Shown: positions 34,280-46,890, numbered from the stretch's first letter. The stretch: DNA of 64,000 nucleotides from Babylonia areolata (GCF_041734735.1 NC_134897.1:5622204-5686203), one strand, 5' to 3'. Notes: generated by a model not told the origin, from the letters alone. Numbers and translations are program-made.

Positions 34280-36540
34280 TTGGAACTGATAAATATTTCA
34301 TGTGCATATGTTCTTATATTCACCCTTCATGGTTCTAAATGGGTATGGCATGCAGTTGCTGGAATGTTGTTATCTTCAGTTTCAAGATATGTATGATGAT
34401 TTTTATGTTTTCATGATTGGTGACTTAAGTGCCAGAACTTTCAGTGCTAACTACTGCTCTGTGGACACCGATTATTCAAGTGCGCACACATAGTGAGGTT
34501 CCCCTTGAATCACGACGAATGCCACAATGCTTTTGGTGATCAACTACTGGAATTATGCAGTATGTTTGACCTAATTATTTTGAATGGACTAAGTGAGAAA
34601 GGCTTTAGTGGAAACATTCCTGATGTATCTATTTCGGGATGCAGTGTAGTTAATTATTTCATTATATTTAATGATCTCTGTGTTGGGCTCGACTCGACTC
34701 GACTCGACTTAATTTATTGTCATGAAATCCTTAAGAATTAATAGACACAACAAAAGAATACAATGAACAAAGAAATAAACGGTCATTTAAGACGCATGCA
34801 TTGAAATCCACAGTTGGCGAGTGTTTTCTGATAGTCATCGCAATTGAATAAGTTATTTGGTTTCGGGATATTGCCTTGCATCTTTCTATTGATCACATCT
34901 GATAGATGATTATACAGCTGGTACAGCCGTAATTTGATGGTTTCGCAAATTATGAAAGAAAATACATGCATCTTAGTGTGGATGTTGTTTCACTGGATGT
35001 TCATATGTCAGAATCTGATAACGTACCGGTAGTTTTGACATGTTTGGTGAAAGAAACTAATATGATAAAACAAGAAAAGAAGGAATCAGCAGAGAATGCT
35101 AGAATGTTCATGAAAAATGTAAGGAAAGCAGAGAAAGAGGTGAAGTTTGTTAGAAAATGGAAAAGTAATTATATTCAGAATATGCTGCAAACATTAATTT
35201 ACATTCTTGAACATGACACCAGTGAAGCTTTAACCATTTGTTAAATGTTATTCTGGCAAAGCAAAACGACACTCGGACTGTTTTGATGACGAAAGTAAAA
35301 AAGAAAAAAAATAATAACAGAAGAAAATCTAACATTTTTCGAAAATCAAGGGCGATATAGATTATGTTCAAGCACGAAAGTTAAACGTTTGAAAAAACCC
35401 AGGAAGGAACCTGATTTTCAAAGAGATAAGGCCGCTTTTCTCAGCTCAAATTCCCTTAACCCAAAAACATTTTGGCACGAAATGAAAAACAACGACAAAA
35501 AACGGGATTTGGAAAAAATAGTAAAAAACTTAGCAACGATAAAACCATTGGTGAATGGCTTGAACATTTTAAGAGTTTGATCGGTTTGAAGAGTCAGAGC
35601 ACATCTTGACTAGAGTTGTAAGAGAAGAGGAAGTGAAACTTGCCATTAAAAACTCAAAACAGGCGAAGCAACTGGTCCTGATGGTGTAAGTATAGAAATG
35701 TTGAAATAAGGCGGGGAAGAAAGTATTTCCTTCTTAACAAAACTATCATAATACTATATTCAGTGAAGGTAAGTATCCACAGAAATGGGCTATGGCTATT
35801 GTTGTACAACTATTAAAATTTTTTTTTTTAAGGCCAAAAAAAGGAAAAGAAAAAAAAAAAAGATATAGAAGATGTAGACAGTTACAGAGGGGTGTCCCTC
35901 CTTAGCAGCATATCTAAATGTTACACAACTGTGCGGATTTCAAAGCTATATTTATTTTTTAAAAGACAAAAGGCTAATATCTGAATGTCAAGCTGGTTTT
36001 CGAAAACATCTCGATCTATCGATCACATATTTACTATATATACAGTCCAGAATTGTCAAAATTTTAAAAAGTCAAAAACAGTATGTTGCTTTTGTGATTT
36101 TAAAGGAAAGCATTAAGACTGTTCGACTGGTTTCGGTATTGTTTGGCCACAAGGGATTGGCGATGTAATATTTTTCCAAAATATTTTCAAAGTCTGGTCG
36201 ACACATTCATTCAGAAATGGTCTGGGGCTATTCGATGCATATTCATTATCCGTCATTTAAGGTTGTCTTTGAGAGAGAAAAGTACATGATTACTGGTATA
36301 GTTGCTCTTCCTCAGATCAGACTTGGTGTATTCCCTCTAGATGATGATATCCATCGTTATAGCAATTCGTACCCGAACAGATGCTGTCCCTTTTGTATAT
36401 CAAAAGCCGAAAATGGATTGCATGTTTTGTTTGAATGCCCAGCGTACGTAGATCGATCTAAGAATAAAATTTCTAAAAAGATTCGAGAAAAATCCCATTT
36501 ACACATTGCTCCAAGCAGACTCTGACCCACACAAACATGA
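34280..36540 (+). mobile_element. Heavily decayed LINE with endonuclease, RT leader and C-terminal zinc knuckle
   Basis: Plus strand. The endonuclease part has LQFQDMYDDFYVFMIGDLSA (34375-34435) and GDQLLELCSMFDLIILNGLS (34535-34600). An insertion follows at 34684-34965. Then come HMSESDNVPVVLTCLVKETN, EPDFQRDKAAFLSSNSLNPK, ATGPDGVSIEMLK (near 35660-35705), RGVSLLSSISKCYTTV (35890-35935) and a C-terminal zinc-knuckle-like CCPFCISKAENGLHVLFECP (36380-36440). The central RT palm is largely deleted between about 36130 and 36190. Multiple stops. Confidence 0.72.
34684..34965 (-). mobile_element. Insertion in the LINE ending in (CGACT)n
   Basis: About 280 bp with no LINE coding interrupts the endonuclease region. 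It begins with four ctcga/cgact units (34688-34710) and aatttattgtcatgaaat, which looks like the reverse complement of a retroposon 3' tail (caataaatt followed by agtcg units). Family unknown. Confidence 0.4.
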
Positions 36541-37105
36541 TCTGTCTAATTATATACTTCATTGTATCAATAAAAGATCCCGTATGATCAATGGTGATTA
36601 CTGAACTGATGCTTTCAACAGGATTAATTCTGTGACCCCTGTATGTTTGATTTGATGCTATCTGTGAATGTGTAAGATTATAATGGCAATCTGTCTCGCA
36701 TTCTCTCACTCGTAGATCTAACGTGAATCTCTCTCTCTTTTAGAACAATCTTAAACTCTTTTTTTTGTAGATGTAGATGATGCAGTTGTCTCCGAAAGAA
36801 TTGAAATAAATTTTTTCAAGATTAAATGATAATAACAACACTTAAAAAAAGAAAAAGTAAAAATAGTGTGTGCTTGCAAGAAAGAGAACCAGATAGAGAA
36901 AGAGAGAGATAGTGTGTGTATGTGTATCTGTTCGGGGATATTGCACAATAATGGTAAAATTAAACCACAGTTACTTCCCGTGTCTACGGGTTGACCTTGT
37001 GGTTGTTGGATATCTGAAACGAATTATCATGACGCCAACTTGTGACGTTACCTTCTATATGTTCCTTTGTGCTCTGGCCACAGCTTGTCAGCTCTGGTTG
37101 CCGGG
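36541..37105. other. No gene seen
   Basis: AT-rich, with GA/GT-rich DNA at 36880-36930. Confidence 0.45.
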
Positions 37106-37109
37106 TCTG

Positions 37110-37505
37110 CTTATCATGGAAGAGAGAGGTGGCACAATAGTTAAGACGCTCAGCTGCCAATATAGAGTCCGTGAGGATGTGGGTTCGAATTCCGCTCTCA
37201 CCCTTTATCCCAATTAAGTTTGACTGGAAAATCAAACTGATTATATAGTCATTCGGATGAGACGATAAAACGAGGTCCAGTGTGCAGCACGTACTTAGCG
37301 CACTGAAAAAGAACCCATGGCAAGGAGAGTGTTGTCCTCTGGCAAAATAATGTAGAGGAAATCCACTCTGATAGGTACACAAATATATAAGCATGCACTA
37401 AGGGCCTGACTAATGCGCGTTGGGTTATGCGGCTGGTCAGGTATCTGCCTAACAGAAATGGTGTAGCGTATGCGGATTTGTTCGAACGCATGCAGTGATG
37501 CTTCC
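37110..37505 (+). mobile_element. tRNA-derived SINE with the cattcggatgagacg core
   Basis: Head tggcacaatagttaagacgc (A box) and gtgggttcgaattccg (B box, near 37180-37196), core cattcggatgagacgataaa (37250-37269), then cgcactgaaaaagaacccat, gactaatgcgcgttgggtta and a gagaaactgaaag end. Same core as the SINE at 20832-21232 but with a different 3' body. Confidence 0.85.
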
Positions 37506-37689
37506 TTGAGAAACTGAAAGCTGCTGATCATGACTAAGTGGAGACGTCGATAGTGTCGCCACACGATCGTGTTTCTATATGTTTGTGTGAATGCGTGCGT
37601 GCGTTTTTGTGTGTGTGTTCTTTTCTTTGTGTTGTATCTTTCCATGACAGCCTCCCTCCACTGCATCTTCTTTGTCTTCAATTCAGTTT

Positions 37690-37805
37690 CTCAAGTTTAG
37701 AGTTATGCATGCTTGCGAATGACTGGTGTGAAAGCGCTTTGATTTGTCTCTGCACAAGATCCAGAGCTATATAAATGCTAATTATTATCATTATTTATTG
37801 TTATT
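37690..37805 (+). repeat. LINE/SINE 3' tail with ATT-rich end
   Basis: gtgaaagcgctttgatttgt, ccagagctatataaatgcta, then ATT/ATC repeats to about 37805. Typical of an L2-type 3' end. Confidence 0.5.
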
Positions 37806-38639
37806 GTATTGTTTTTATCAAATTCATTAGGGACCAAGTATTGTTTTAATGTCAAGTGCATATGCTTTAGTAATCTGACATTTAAGTACATAATTTTTGA
37901 CTGTAGCTTGATGAAGCCTTATGTACACGAAAGTGTGTCTTCACAAGTGACTGAGAACTTTGATGTTTTTGACTTTTTGCATTCATTATCAGTTGTTTCG
38001 CTTGTCAGTTTAACGACTTTTCTTTTACGAAGTCCTTTAAGTAATTTCCTGTAATTGTGTTTATATTTTTTTTTCTTTTTCAAAGTTCACCCTCATTTGC
38101 CCAACCCTCCATTCATTCACATCTCCCTCTCCTTCTAACCGATAATACTCAAATGTATTCATAAATACTTTAACAAAATGTCTTCAATCACCGATATGTG
38201 TGACGGGACATTAAACAAAAAAAAAAAAATTCCTTCCTTCATTTCTTGTTTTGTTTCATTTCGCTGAGTAAAACAGGTCTGGAGTTGCTTCTCTGAAATC
38301 AAGAAACTAATTTCAGAAGGACACTGCACGAGAACAGGTGCTAACAAAAACAGATGAGCAGTGGAGGTTTCTAAAAATGTGATGGAAATAGTTGTGTTTC
38401 AAAATCATCGAAATTTAATTTGGTCCCTTTATCACCCTTCCTAAACGAAACACCCTTTTTGTCAAATGTATATGATAAGTTGTTTCATGTCGACATTATT
38501 CCCATATCCGTCGGGAAAAATCAAGTTCTGTATGTGTTACGCATTTCGCAATGATTTTGCTTTTCAATGTAATTCATATATTGAATTTGATGTTGTTTCA
38601 CTGCAATGATCTCTTTTATGTGGCATGCAATAAAGACAT

Positions 38640-38790
38640 CACCACCGTAGACTTCTTCGCTGATGTCATCAATATTATCACGATCGTCGTTGTCGTCGTC
38701 CCCATCTTTTTCGCAAATGCGAGAAAGCGAGGCAGGGAACGACCACGCTTTCTCGCAATACCATGCTCGTGCGAGAAAGCGTGGTATAAC
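38640..38790 (+). mobile_element. Module B copy with a perfect 15-bp hairpin
   Basis: Shares cttcgctgatgtcatcaata and cgatcgtcgttgtcgtcgtc with 14650-14700 and 15655-15705. Its end contains ccacgctttctcgca (38743-38757) and the exact reverse complement tgcgagaaagcgtgg (38770-38784). Confidence 0.6.
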
Positions 38791-38984
38791 ACATAGTCTT
38801 CGTGAATCTGCCAGATGCTAACTCGCCACAGACGGGTGAAAGACAAGACAGTATTGTCTTTCATTTCGCAACTTATCCCAGGTTCAAGCAAGACCCGACT
38901 GACACTGAGTTGATTAGAAAATTTTAGGTACATTCTCAAAGATGCATCCGTATATACTTTCAGAGATGTGTGTGAAATATCAGT

Positions 38985-39118
38985 CTTCCCATTTGAGCAC
39001 GTAGTACACGCGACTCGTGGGAAAATCCCACCGATAACAATGGGCCTGTGATGCAGTTTGAACCCACGTCCTCTCAGCCAAGAAGTCCAAGACATTAACC
39101 ACTTTGCCATGTTATGAA
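38985..39118 (-). mobile_element. Partial tRNA-derived SINE head
   Basis: On the minus strand, acatggcaaagtggttaatg (A box, near 39092-39111) and gtgggttcaaactgc (B box near 39055-39069) are spaced as in a tRNA head, followed by a short body (ggtgggattttcccacgagt). It has no recognisable tail. Confidence 0.5.
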
Positions 39119-39136
39119 GTTCAGATGTATTATTCC

Positions 39137-39236
<100 letters not shown>

Positions 39237-39540
39237 TTCTTTTTTCAAAACAGGCAGCTTTACACAATATAGGTTAAATGATGTAACAGTATATTAAGTC
39301 ATAAAGTAAGTTTTGTTTGCGTTGTATTGTGATAGGCATGAACTGTTCAGAAACACTGTTACGTTATGATGTTTGCACATCATGTCATGTCATGTGACAT
39401 TTCGCGCCATGGTAAAGTCATTAAAATGCAATATCACCGTGTTGTGTCAAAAAGCATATTACATTTAGATTATTTCATGAAATAACACGTTGTTGCAGTA
39501 CTTTACCTGTTAAGCACACCAAACGATGTCATGTGTTATA

Positions 39541-39783
39541 TTACCTTACGTTGTAGGATGAAGAAATAAACAAGCTCCAGGGACAAAAACGACTGACAAA
39601 AAAATACCAAAATGTGGATAACCCAGTTTGTCTGCACTTGACTCGCTGACCACACTGTGGACAGGAGTGGTGATGGGGTTCATGACAGCAGACACGACGC
39701 TTTGACTGAGCTGAGGAAGTGTCCACTGGATGGCCAGTTGTCACTCTGACACATGGTGAATGAATTATGGTGAAAGGGTGCAT
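39541..39783 (-). pseudogene. Cysteine/histidine-rich remnant, possibly a transposase zinc-ribbon tail
   Basis: An open frame contains SKRRVCCHEPHHHSCPQCGQ then RVKC, a C-C-H...C-x2-C...C arrangement like the C-terminal zinc finger of piggyBac-type transposases. Nothing else of a transposase is visible, and the 22-bp minisatellite starts right beside it. Low confidence. Confidence 0.22.
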
Positions 39784-39799
39784 AAAAGACGTTCAAATG

Positions 39800-41655
39800 A
39801 TGTGTAGAAGGCGTGTATAATATTTTCGAAGGACTTTTAAAGTGTGTTTGAAGGACGTTGACAGGGTGTAGGAGGGACGTTGACAGGGTGTATGAAGCAT
39901 GTTGACAGGTTGTATGAATAACAATGGAAGGGTGTATGAAGGACGTTGGGAGGATGTATGAAGGACGTTGACAGGGAGTATGAAAGACGTTGGAAGGGTG
40001 TATGAAGCATGTTGACAGGTTGTATGAATAAAGATGGAAGGGTGTATGAAGGACGTTAACAGGGTGTGTGAAGGACGTCGACAGGGTGTATGAAAGACGT
40101 TTGAAGGACGCTGTTACGGTGTATGAAGGACGCTGTTACGGTGTATGAAAGACGTTGACAGGGTGTATGAAGAACGTTGGAAGGGTGTATGAAGCATGTT
40201 GACATGTATGAATAACGATGGAAGGGTGTATGAAGGGTGTTGACAGGGTGTATGAATAACGATGGAAGGGTGTATGAAGGGCGTTGACAGGGTGACTGAT
40301 TAGCGATGGAAGGGTGTGTGAAGAACGTTGACAGGGTGTATGATGGGCGTTGACAGGTTGTATGAATAATGATGGAACGGTATATGAAAGACGTTGGAAG
40401 GGTGTGTGAAGGACATTGACAGTGTGTATGAGTAACGTTGGAAGGGTGTATGAAGAATGTTGACAGGGTGTATGAATAACGATGGAAGGGTGTATTAAGG
40501 ACGTTGACAGGGTGTATGAAGAACGTTGGAAGGGTGTAAGAAGCATGTTGACAGGTTGTATGAATAACGATGTAAGGGCGTATGAAGGAAGTTGGAAGGG
40601 CATATGAAGGACGTTGACAGGGTGTATGAAATACGTTGTAAGGGTGTATGAAATACATTGTAAGAGTGCAGGAAGGGTGTATGAAGGACGCTGACAGAAT
40701 GTATGAAATATGACAGGGTGTATGAAATACGTTGACAGCGTGTAAGAAGGCAATTGGAAGGGTATATGAAGGACCTTGAAAGGGTGTATGCGGGACATTG
40801 ACAGGGTGCATGAAGGACGTTGGCAGGGTGCATGAAGGACGTTGACAGGGTGCATGAAGGACGTTGACAGGGTGCATGAAGGACGTTGACAGGGTGCATG
40901 AAGGACGTTGACAGGGTGCATGAAGGACGTTGACAGGGTGCATGAAGGACATTGACAGGGTGCATGAAGGACGTTGGCAGGGTGTATGAAAGTGACAGGG
41001 TGTATGAAAAACGTTGACAGGGTGTATGGAGCGCTGACAGGGTGTATGAAGGACACTGGCAGAGCGCGTGAAAGATGTTGACAGGGTGTATGAAGGACAC
41101 TGGCAGAGTTTGTGAAGGACGTTGACAGGGTGTATGAAGGACACTGGCAGGGTGTGTGAAGGACGTTGGCAGGGTGTATGAAGGACGTTGACAGGGTGTA
41201 TGAAGGACGTTGACAGGGTGTATGAAGGACGTTGGCAGGGTGTATGAAGGACACTGGCAGGGTGTGTGAAGGACGTTGGCAGGGTGTATGAAGGACGTTG
41301 ACAGGGTGTATGAAGGACGTTGACAGGGTGTATGAAGGACACTGGCAGGGTGTGTGAAGGACGTTGACAGGGTGTATGAAGGACACTGGCAGGGTGTGTG
41401 AAGGACGTTGGCAGAGTTTGTGAAGGACGTTGACAGGGTGTATGAAGGACACTGGCAGGGTGTGTGAAGGACGTTGGCAGGGTGTATGAAGGACACTGGC
41501 AGAGTTTGTGAAGGACGTTGACAGGGTGTACGAAGGACGTTGACAGGGTGTATGAAGAACGTTGACAGGGTGTATGAAGGACACTGGCAGGGTGTGTGAA
41601 TGACGTTGAAAGGGTGTATGAACTGCATTAACAGGATGTGTGAATGACATTATCA
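39800..41655. repeat. 22-bp minisatellite array of about 80 units
   Basis: Tandem copies of a 22-bp unit, gaaggacgttgacagggtgt plus at, with many variants. The block 40800-40980 is homogenised (gcatgaaggacgttgacagg). At 41040-41600 two unit types alternate (ggacactggcagggtgtgtg and ggacgttgacagggtgtatg), giving a 44-bp higher-order period. Because 22 is not a multiple of 3 and the unit has no stop on the minus strand, all three minus frames stay open for hundreds of codons (e.g. 40136-41665). These frames are artefacts of the repeat. Confidence 0.95.
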
Positions 41656-42435
41656 GGTGATACAATGTGTGATGACACGGGCGTTTCGTCCTGTGGTATT
41701 TGCTGAAGAGAGGCTGCCTGATAAACGTAGGACCAAGAAACCCGTAAATGAAGGGTACACGTTGAATTTGTTGGTTGGGGCCATTCAGCTAGCACGCTGA
41801 GGCCATCTGCGTCTGTACACGTTGTTAACTCACAAAGCTCCAGGAAGCAATAAATACTTGCATATCGTGTTTTAGTGAATCACATCTTGACATACAGCTG
41901 TTTGGAAGAAAAGAGATCGTTTATCCAAAAAGCTATAATGAAGTACCTTGATCACAGTTCGCGCATTTTCTTTAAACACGAATCACGGGCCGTGCAGGAA
42001 CGGTTACTTGCGTTGCGGCTGATGATTCCACCAACTAATCAGCAGAACCGATGGTAAAAAATGTCCATGGCGGTGCTTTGGAGACATGGGTCATATATAA
42101 GGTGGCTGAAGATGACGAGACCAAAATAAGATGATGATCTGATCTATCCATAGTCACAGCCACCTATCCCCATCAACAGCAGCAGAATTCCAGTGATGGA
42201 AGTCAGTATTTGGGGGAAGAGACAAGCCGCCCCCCCTGACAGACCCTTGTGGGTGCCTGCACACAGAGACACGCTGATTGTAGCAAAATGCCAGTCACTT
42301 GTCCGTGTTTGTGTTTCTCTTCTGAAAAAAAGAAAGAAAGAAAAGATGTACAGATACCCAGAACTTCCATCTCATGATAATGTGGGATAACTGATAGAAA
42401 TTTCAAATGGTTCCTATACACAGATATAAAAAAAT
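41656..42435. other. No gene seen
   Basis: Unique-looking DNA after the minisatellite. No supported frame or repeat family. Confidence 0.45.
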
Positions 42436-42699
42436 GAAATATTAAGAATGTTGAGAAGGACCATCGCCAGCAATACTACAAGAGGGCTCGGAAAAAGCAG
42501 CTATCTACCAACAGTTAAGATTGTATTATGTTGCCATGTAACAAAAATGAAATTTCATTGGACACTAGAAAAAGCATCATGTTTTCCTACGTTTCGCAGA
42601 TGAAATATAAAATAAAGAATGAATCTGAACTGTTCATAAATCTCAAACTCCAAGCACACTATGTAAGGGGATAACCAGATGAGTTTTTCTTTCATTGCG

Positions 42700-43460
42700 A
42701 CTGTCAGGGTTTTTTTAAATGTTACTTTCTACCTACAGGTATTAACAAATGAAACGTAGATTATGAAAATTTAATCGGGAATCATGTATTTCAAAATACG
42801 TTCAGTCGACATCTGACACACAGTTGAGATGGTTTCAATGCAGACTACTGTTAAAAATTCTGCTATCAAGCAGATAGCTATTTCTTCGTAAAGTCATTGA
42901 TTCACTTCTCTGTGATGAAGAAGAAGAAACAATTTTACACTTATTCTGGAACTGTCATATTACTGGTGCTTTCTGGAATTCTCTTGAAAGCTAATGAAGA
43001 GCACTTGTGAAACTTGCACTAGCGTAACATTTTCAGATCTCATCTTGCTTGGTGTTAAAGATGGTGTTGTTGCTGATAAAAATTTTGATTGGATACATTT
43101 GCTCGCTAAATTTCATGTTTATACATTGGAATGGGATAACAGTAAATCTCACACCACTGCTTTCATTAGTCTGCTGAAAATCAGATATAATGTTTAATGC
43201 TATTGTAACGTGTTGAAAGGCAGAAAAATACTCTTTAACCTGGATTAGCTTCTTTCAAACCTCGACTGGAATGATTTCTTATTTCAGAACTAATAATATT
43301 ACTGAAAAATGGTGTATTAAATAAGCATCTTTCTCTTTCACTTTTATTTCGCGATGATCAAGTTTATGTGATTATCATCTATATTTTTCTGATAAGGCAT
43401 TTATATTTTCAGAGATTGCAAGCCATATCAATTCGACAGTTAATTCAACAGTTTGATCTC
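42700..43460 (+). mobile_element. LINE C-terminal zinc-knuckle fragment (L1/Tx1-like)
   Basis: Plus strand: LRWFQCRLLLKILLSSR, then LCDEEEETILHLFWNCHITG with AFW (42905-42985). The HLFWNC zinc-knuckle region and the WFQ motif mark the C-terminus of L1-type ORF2 proteins. Several stops and frame changes follow. The RT is absent. Confidence 0.6.
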
Positions 43461-43665
43461 TCTCTCTCTCTTCGCCTGGCTCTTTCATATTGCTATATAT
43501 TTATCCGCACTTATTCCCCGACCCAACTAAGTGTGAATGACGTATAGTGTGCCCGGTTAAAGTGGTATGTTGTATAAATAATATTTAAATGTTTCGACAG
43601 CTCTAAACATTTAAACCTGAGTTTGACCGGCCCATGCTCGTCTTGTCACACGTAAAAGATCTTAC

Positions 43666-43727
43666 CTGTGTGATCCCAGGTTCAGAACAAGTGTTCAGTA
43701 CAGGTGTTTGCGGGAAACTAAAAAGTT
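43666..43727 (-). CDS. Candidate 62-nt exon of the Ig-domain gene (weak)
   Basis: Minus strand: acceptor ctgcttgctactccag, 62 nt, donor cacag|gtaaga. It starts with two bases of a codon, the phase left by the 24-nt exon at 44745, and is open in that phase (FSFPQTPVLNTCSEPGITQ), ending in phase 0. The donor is strong and the acceptor moderate. The peptide has no domain. Included because phase and both splice sites agree; chance cannot be excluded. Confidence 0.28.
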
Positions 43728-44744
43728 CTGGAGTAGCAAGCAGCGCACAGCCTGATATCCTGCTCTTTGTGTCCGCGCATCTCAGTTCTTACTGACTCGT
43801 TTTTGTTTTTTTTAACAATATGTATTTTTTAGGAACTGCGCTGTGGCGGAAAAGTGTCAACTCAAAGGGTCTCCATTGCAATGTTGGAGAGACGTTGTCG
43901 GAGCACGGTTTCGACTGGTGGCTAGCCTTGTCCAATGCTATGCTTCGATGTCAGTGGCTTGCCTTAACGGGCATCGTGTGGCTACAATGACGCTTTTAGT
44001 CGAGCTTTAAGCGACGAACAAGGGATTTATGTGGAAGGAACACAACAGAGCAGCGACTTCACAATAGGTCGGAAAAATAACAGCGACCACAGGTGCCAAA
44101 TTATTCTTTTTTCTTTTTGTATGCACTTTGCTGTAAAAGTATGCCTAACTGAAAGACCAGTCTCTTAATTTCGGCATTTTGCCATTGTATGTTTCGTGGT
44201 GTAGCTGTACTCCCATGTATATTGTTGCTTTTCTACCCATGTTTTTAGTTCTATGATTTAAAACAAATGTGTTAGAAATTATGTTACTGATTCGTATGTA
44301 GGTTCTGAACCGTGAGACTGCCAATTCTTTGATCCGTTCAGTTATGTGTCTCTCTGGCTATTTGTCTGCCGTTTCACGTGTATCTTTGTCTGGATGGGTT
44401 CATGTAAGAAATTTCGAACGCTTGCGTGTACGTTTGCATAAACTATGTACGTAAGCGCGTGGTAAGTAGATTTTAAAAAAAATGTATACCCTTCCCCCAT
44501 AAAAAACAAAACAAAAACAAACAAACAAAAAAAAGACAAAAAAACAACAACACCAACAACAAAAAACAAACAAAACACACACACACACACACAACACACA
44601 CACAAATATCCCCACCTATACATTTGTGATAAACAATTCAACAATAACAATGCTGGAAAATTGTGTGTGCCCCCCCTATCCCCCCCTCCACACACACACG
44701 CACACACCGCGTATAAGCACTATCTGCAGCCCACGTCATCTCAC
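43728..44744. other. Intron-like DNA with (AAC)n and (CA)n
   Basis: No frame with support. AAC/AAAC-rich DNA at 44505-44575 and CA repeats at 44576-44603 give spurious Cys/Val/Phe-rich minus frames. Confidence 0.5.
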
Positions 44745-44768
44745 CTCTCTTCACGTTATTCGTTCCAG
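44745..44768 (-). CDS. 24-nt microexon, probable part of the Ig-domain gene
   Basis: Minus strand: a strong polypyrimidine tract and acceptor (cttcctttgtctgtttcag), 24 nt, and a near-consensus donor (agag|gtgaga). Two of the three frames have stops. The only open one begins with two bases, GTNNVKR, then one base, which is exactly the phase left by the Ig exon ending at 51940. Length is a multiple of three and both flanking introns are phase 1, so skipping would keep the frame. It would encode a short linker after the Ig domain. Inference from splice signals. Confidence 0.5.
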
Positions 44769-46600
44769 CTGAAACAGACAAAGGAAGCAGGCGTTAGCTC
44801 CTCACATCTCCATCATTCTGACATCACAATGCGCCGTGGCTGTAGCACAGCAGGAAACTGAGAGAAAATAAACAACCCGAACGTACCGCAAGGATTTGCT
44901 GCTACTAAAGCTGTGCTCATTTTACTTCTGTTGTTGCTGCTTGGTTGTATTTTGCTGGCTTTGAAAGAGAGGCCGAGAGAGAGAGAGAGAGATGGGGTAG
45001 AGGGTGAGAGACACACATACACATACAGAAGGACGGACGGACAGTCAAGAGTCTGCAATCCAGACAGATACACAAACAGAATCAAGGGAAGTATACAAAT
45101 AAAGCATGTTTTTTAGTTGTTTTTTAACAATGAAACCTGGTCAAAACTTTTGCTTTTTTGTGAGTGCTATAATGTTTTTGAACCGACATCGAGTCGATTG
45201 ACCTAAATTTCTGTGGCACGCACAAAGTCACAAACACACACACACACACACAGCGTCAAAAGAGTTGGGATGGTAAGCTGACGCCTTTCAAATTAAACAA
45301 TCAAACTGAAGAAATTAGGGAAACAAGGAAATTGCCGCTCGGCCCTTTTTTAACGTATCATTTTTTTCACGGCGGTCCTAAAATTGGATGCTGCACGGAC
45401 TATCTTTAAAAAGGACCTAGACACATTACAAGTCTAATTGCTGGGCGTGCACTTCATATTCCCGTCACTGGACGCAACATGGCTGTTTAAACATGACCGA
45501 ATCTCCTTTAGAATGATGCGATCTGTCTTGCCGTTTCAGATCATGGGAAATGGAGGATAGTATGATGAGCTGTCTGAATGAGGGAGAAGAGATGATACGG
45601 AGAGGGTTGTTGTGTTGTATGCAAAGGCGTTCTCCGTGTCTTTTAACTCTTGTCCGGAAATAATAGCTATTACTGTGTTTAATCTAATTTTGATTTTACA
45701 CTGTTGGAAACAATAAAATAGAATAAAACATAATAGAATAAAATAGAATAGGATAAAATAAAATAAAATGTGTCTTAATCATGTATATTGATTATATAAC
45801 TGTCTTTGTTCATCCTTGTGTGTCTGTTGCCCAAGAACTTGTTTAGAGCACATATCTGTTATTGCATGCAAGAATGCTTTGCTTCATTATTTAAGAATTT
45901 AGAATTATGAATTTGTTGTAGTGTTTCGTATTGTGAAATAGCGCTTTCTTGCACTGCACGTTAGTTACGAATATATCTTTTACTGCATGATAAATCAAGC
46001 TGCTGTGTTTCAACACTTTCATGTTTTCATTCAGCTTGATATGCTTACTTGACAACTTTATGGTTCCATTTTGTCATGTCCATATGTGTGTCGACTATGG
46101 GCTGAGAGACTGTGGTATGTGAAGAGCCTTTGAATGTACAAATAATTTACAGTCGGATTAATAAAGTTATATGGAACTGAACAGAATTGAATGGACCGAT
46201 AGAACTGGATCTAAATATGGCATAATCTGAATGTCGATTGTAAACAACAAAACCCCACTATACTCGTGTGAAATCAACGATTTAATAAAAAGAATGTCCA
46301 AACCGAAGAGACGAAATAAGAGATCAGATTGATTGGATGAAGAAATAACTCAGAAGATTAATGCTTTGCTAAAAAGAAGGTTTAATGGGGGAAAAGTACT
46401 GGCATGGGTGGCGTTTGACCAGCACAGTGCATATCCTTCTGGGGGAAACTTGGCCCCTTTATTGTTTTTTCAGCTTTCTAGTGAAAATCACGTTCCTTGT
46501 CCAAAATTCAACACAAAGAAAATTCACTCGTAATTTTTTTGGGGGAATAGTAACAATGAACACATACAAGGGCTACCCCCAATATCAACCATAAACAGGG
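44769..46600. other. Intron-like AT-rich DNA
   Basis: Only short repeats: GA run at 44970-44995, CA run at 45234-45252 and (AATAGA/AAAT)n at 45710-45770. No gene seen. Confidence 0.5.
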
Positions 46601-46639
46601 CATGGGATGAAAAAAGTATTCTCATTCGATTTACGGTCA

Positions 46640-46890
46640 TTAGTGTGGTGAAATCGACACAAACTGAACCGTCAGTAATGAGTTGACTCCCGTGACCCTC
46701 GATAACAGTCCTGCAATGCCTCCTCATGCCTCAAATGACGTTTCTTGTTTGCTACTGGGAAATCTGTCCCACTCCTGGAGAGATATCCCAAGCTCAGGTA
46801 ATGTGTGATGTTGACCGCCACGTGCTTGAACGGCTTGTCCAGTGATGGATGTGGGCTGTTGAAGTTAGTCGTTTCGTTTGCAGCACACAA
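46640..46890 (-). pseudogene. Tc1/mariner-like transposase C-terminal remnant
   Basis: Minus-strand pieces in three frames: LQEWDRFPS, then VANKKRHLRH, then MRRHCRTVIEGHGSQ. These follow the pattern at the C-terminus of Tc1-like transposases (an EWxxIP motif, then SMRRRCxxVI and a small/polar end). No catalytic core or inverted repeats were found. It is a strongly decayed fragment. Confidence 0.42.

Noticed and set aside
40056-41665. Large minus-strand frames of 428, 509 and 377 codons
   Set aside because: They are three frames of the same 22-bp minisatellite; all stay open because the unit has no stop. No evidence of a gene.
44342-44707. Cys/Val/Phe-rich minus frame resembling membrane segments
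   Set aside because: Translation of AAC/CA simple repeats on the opposite strand.
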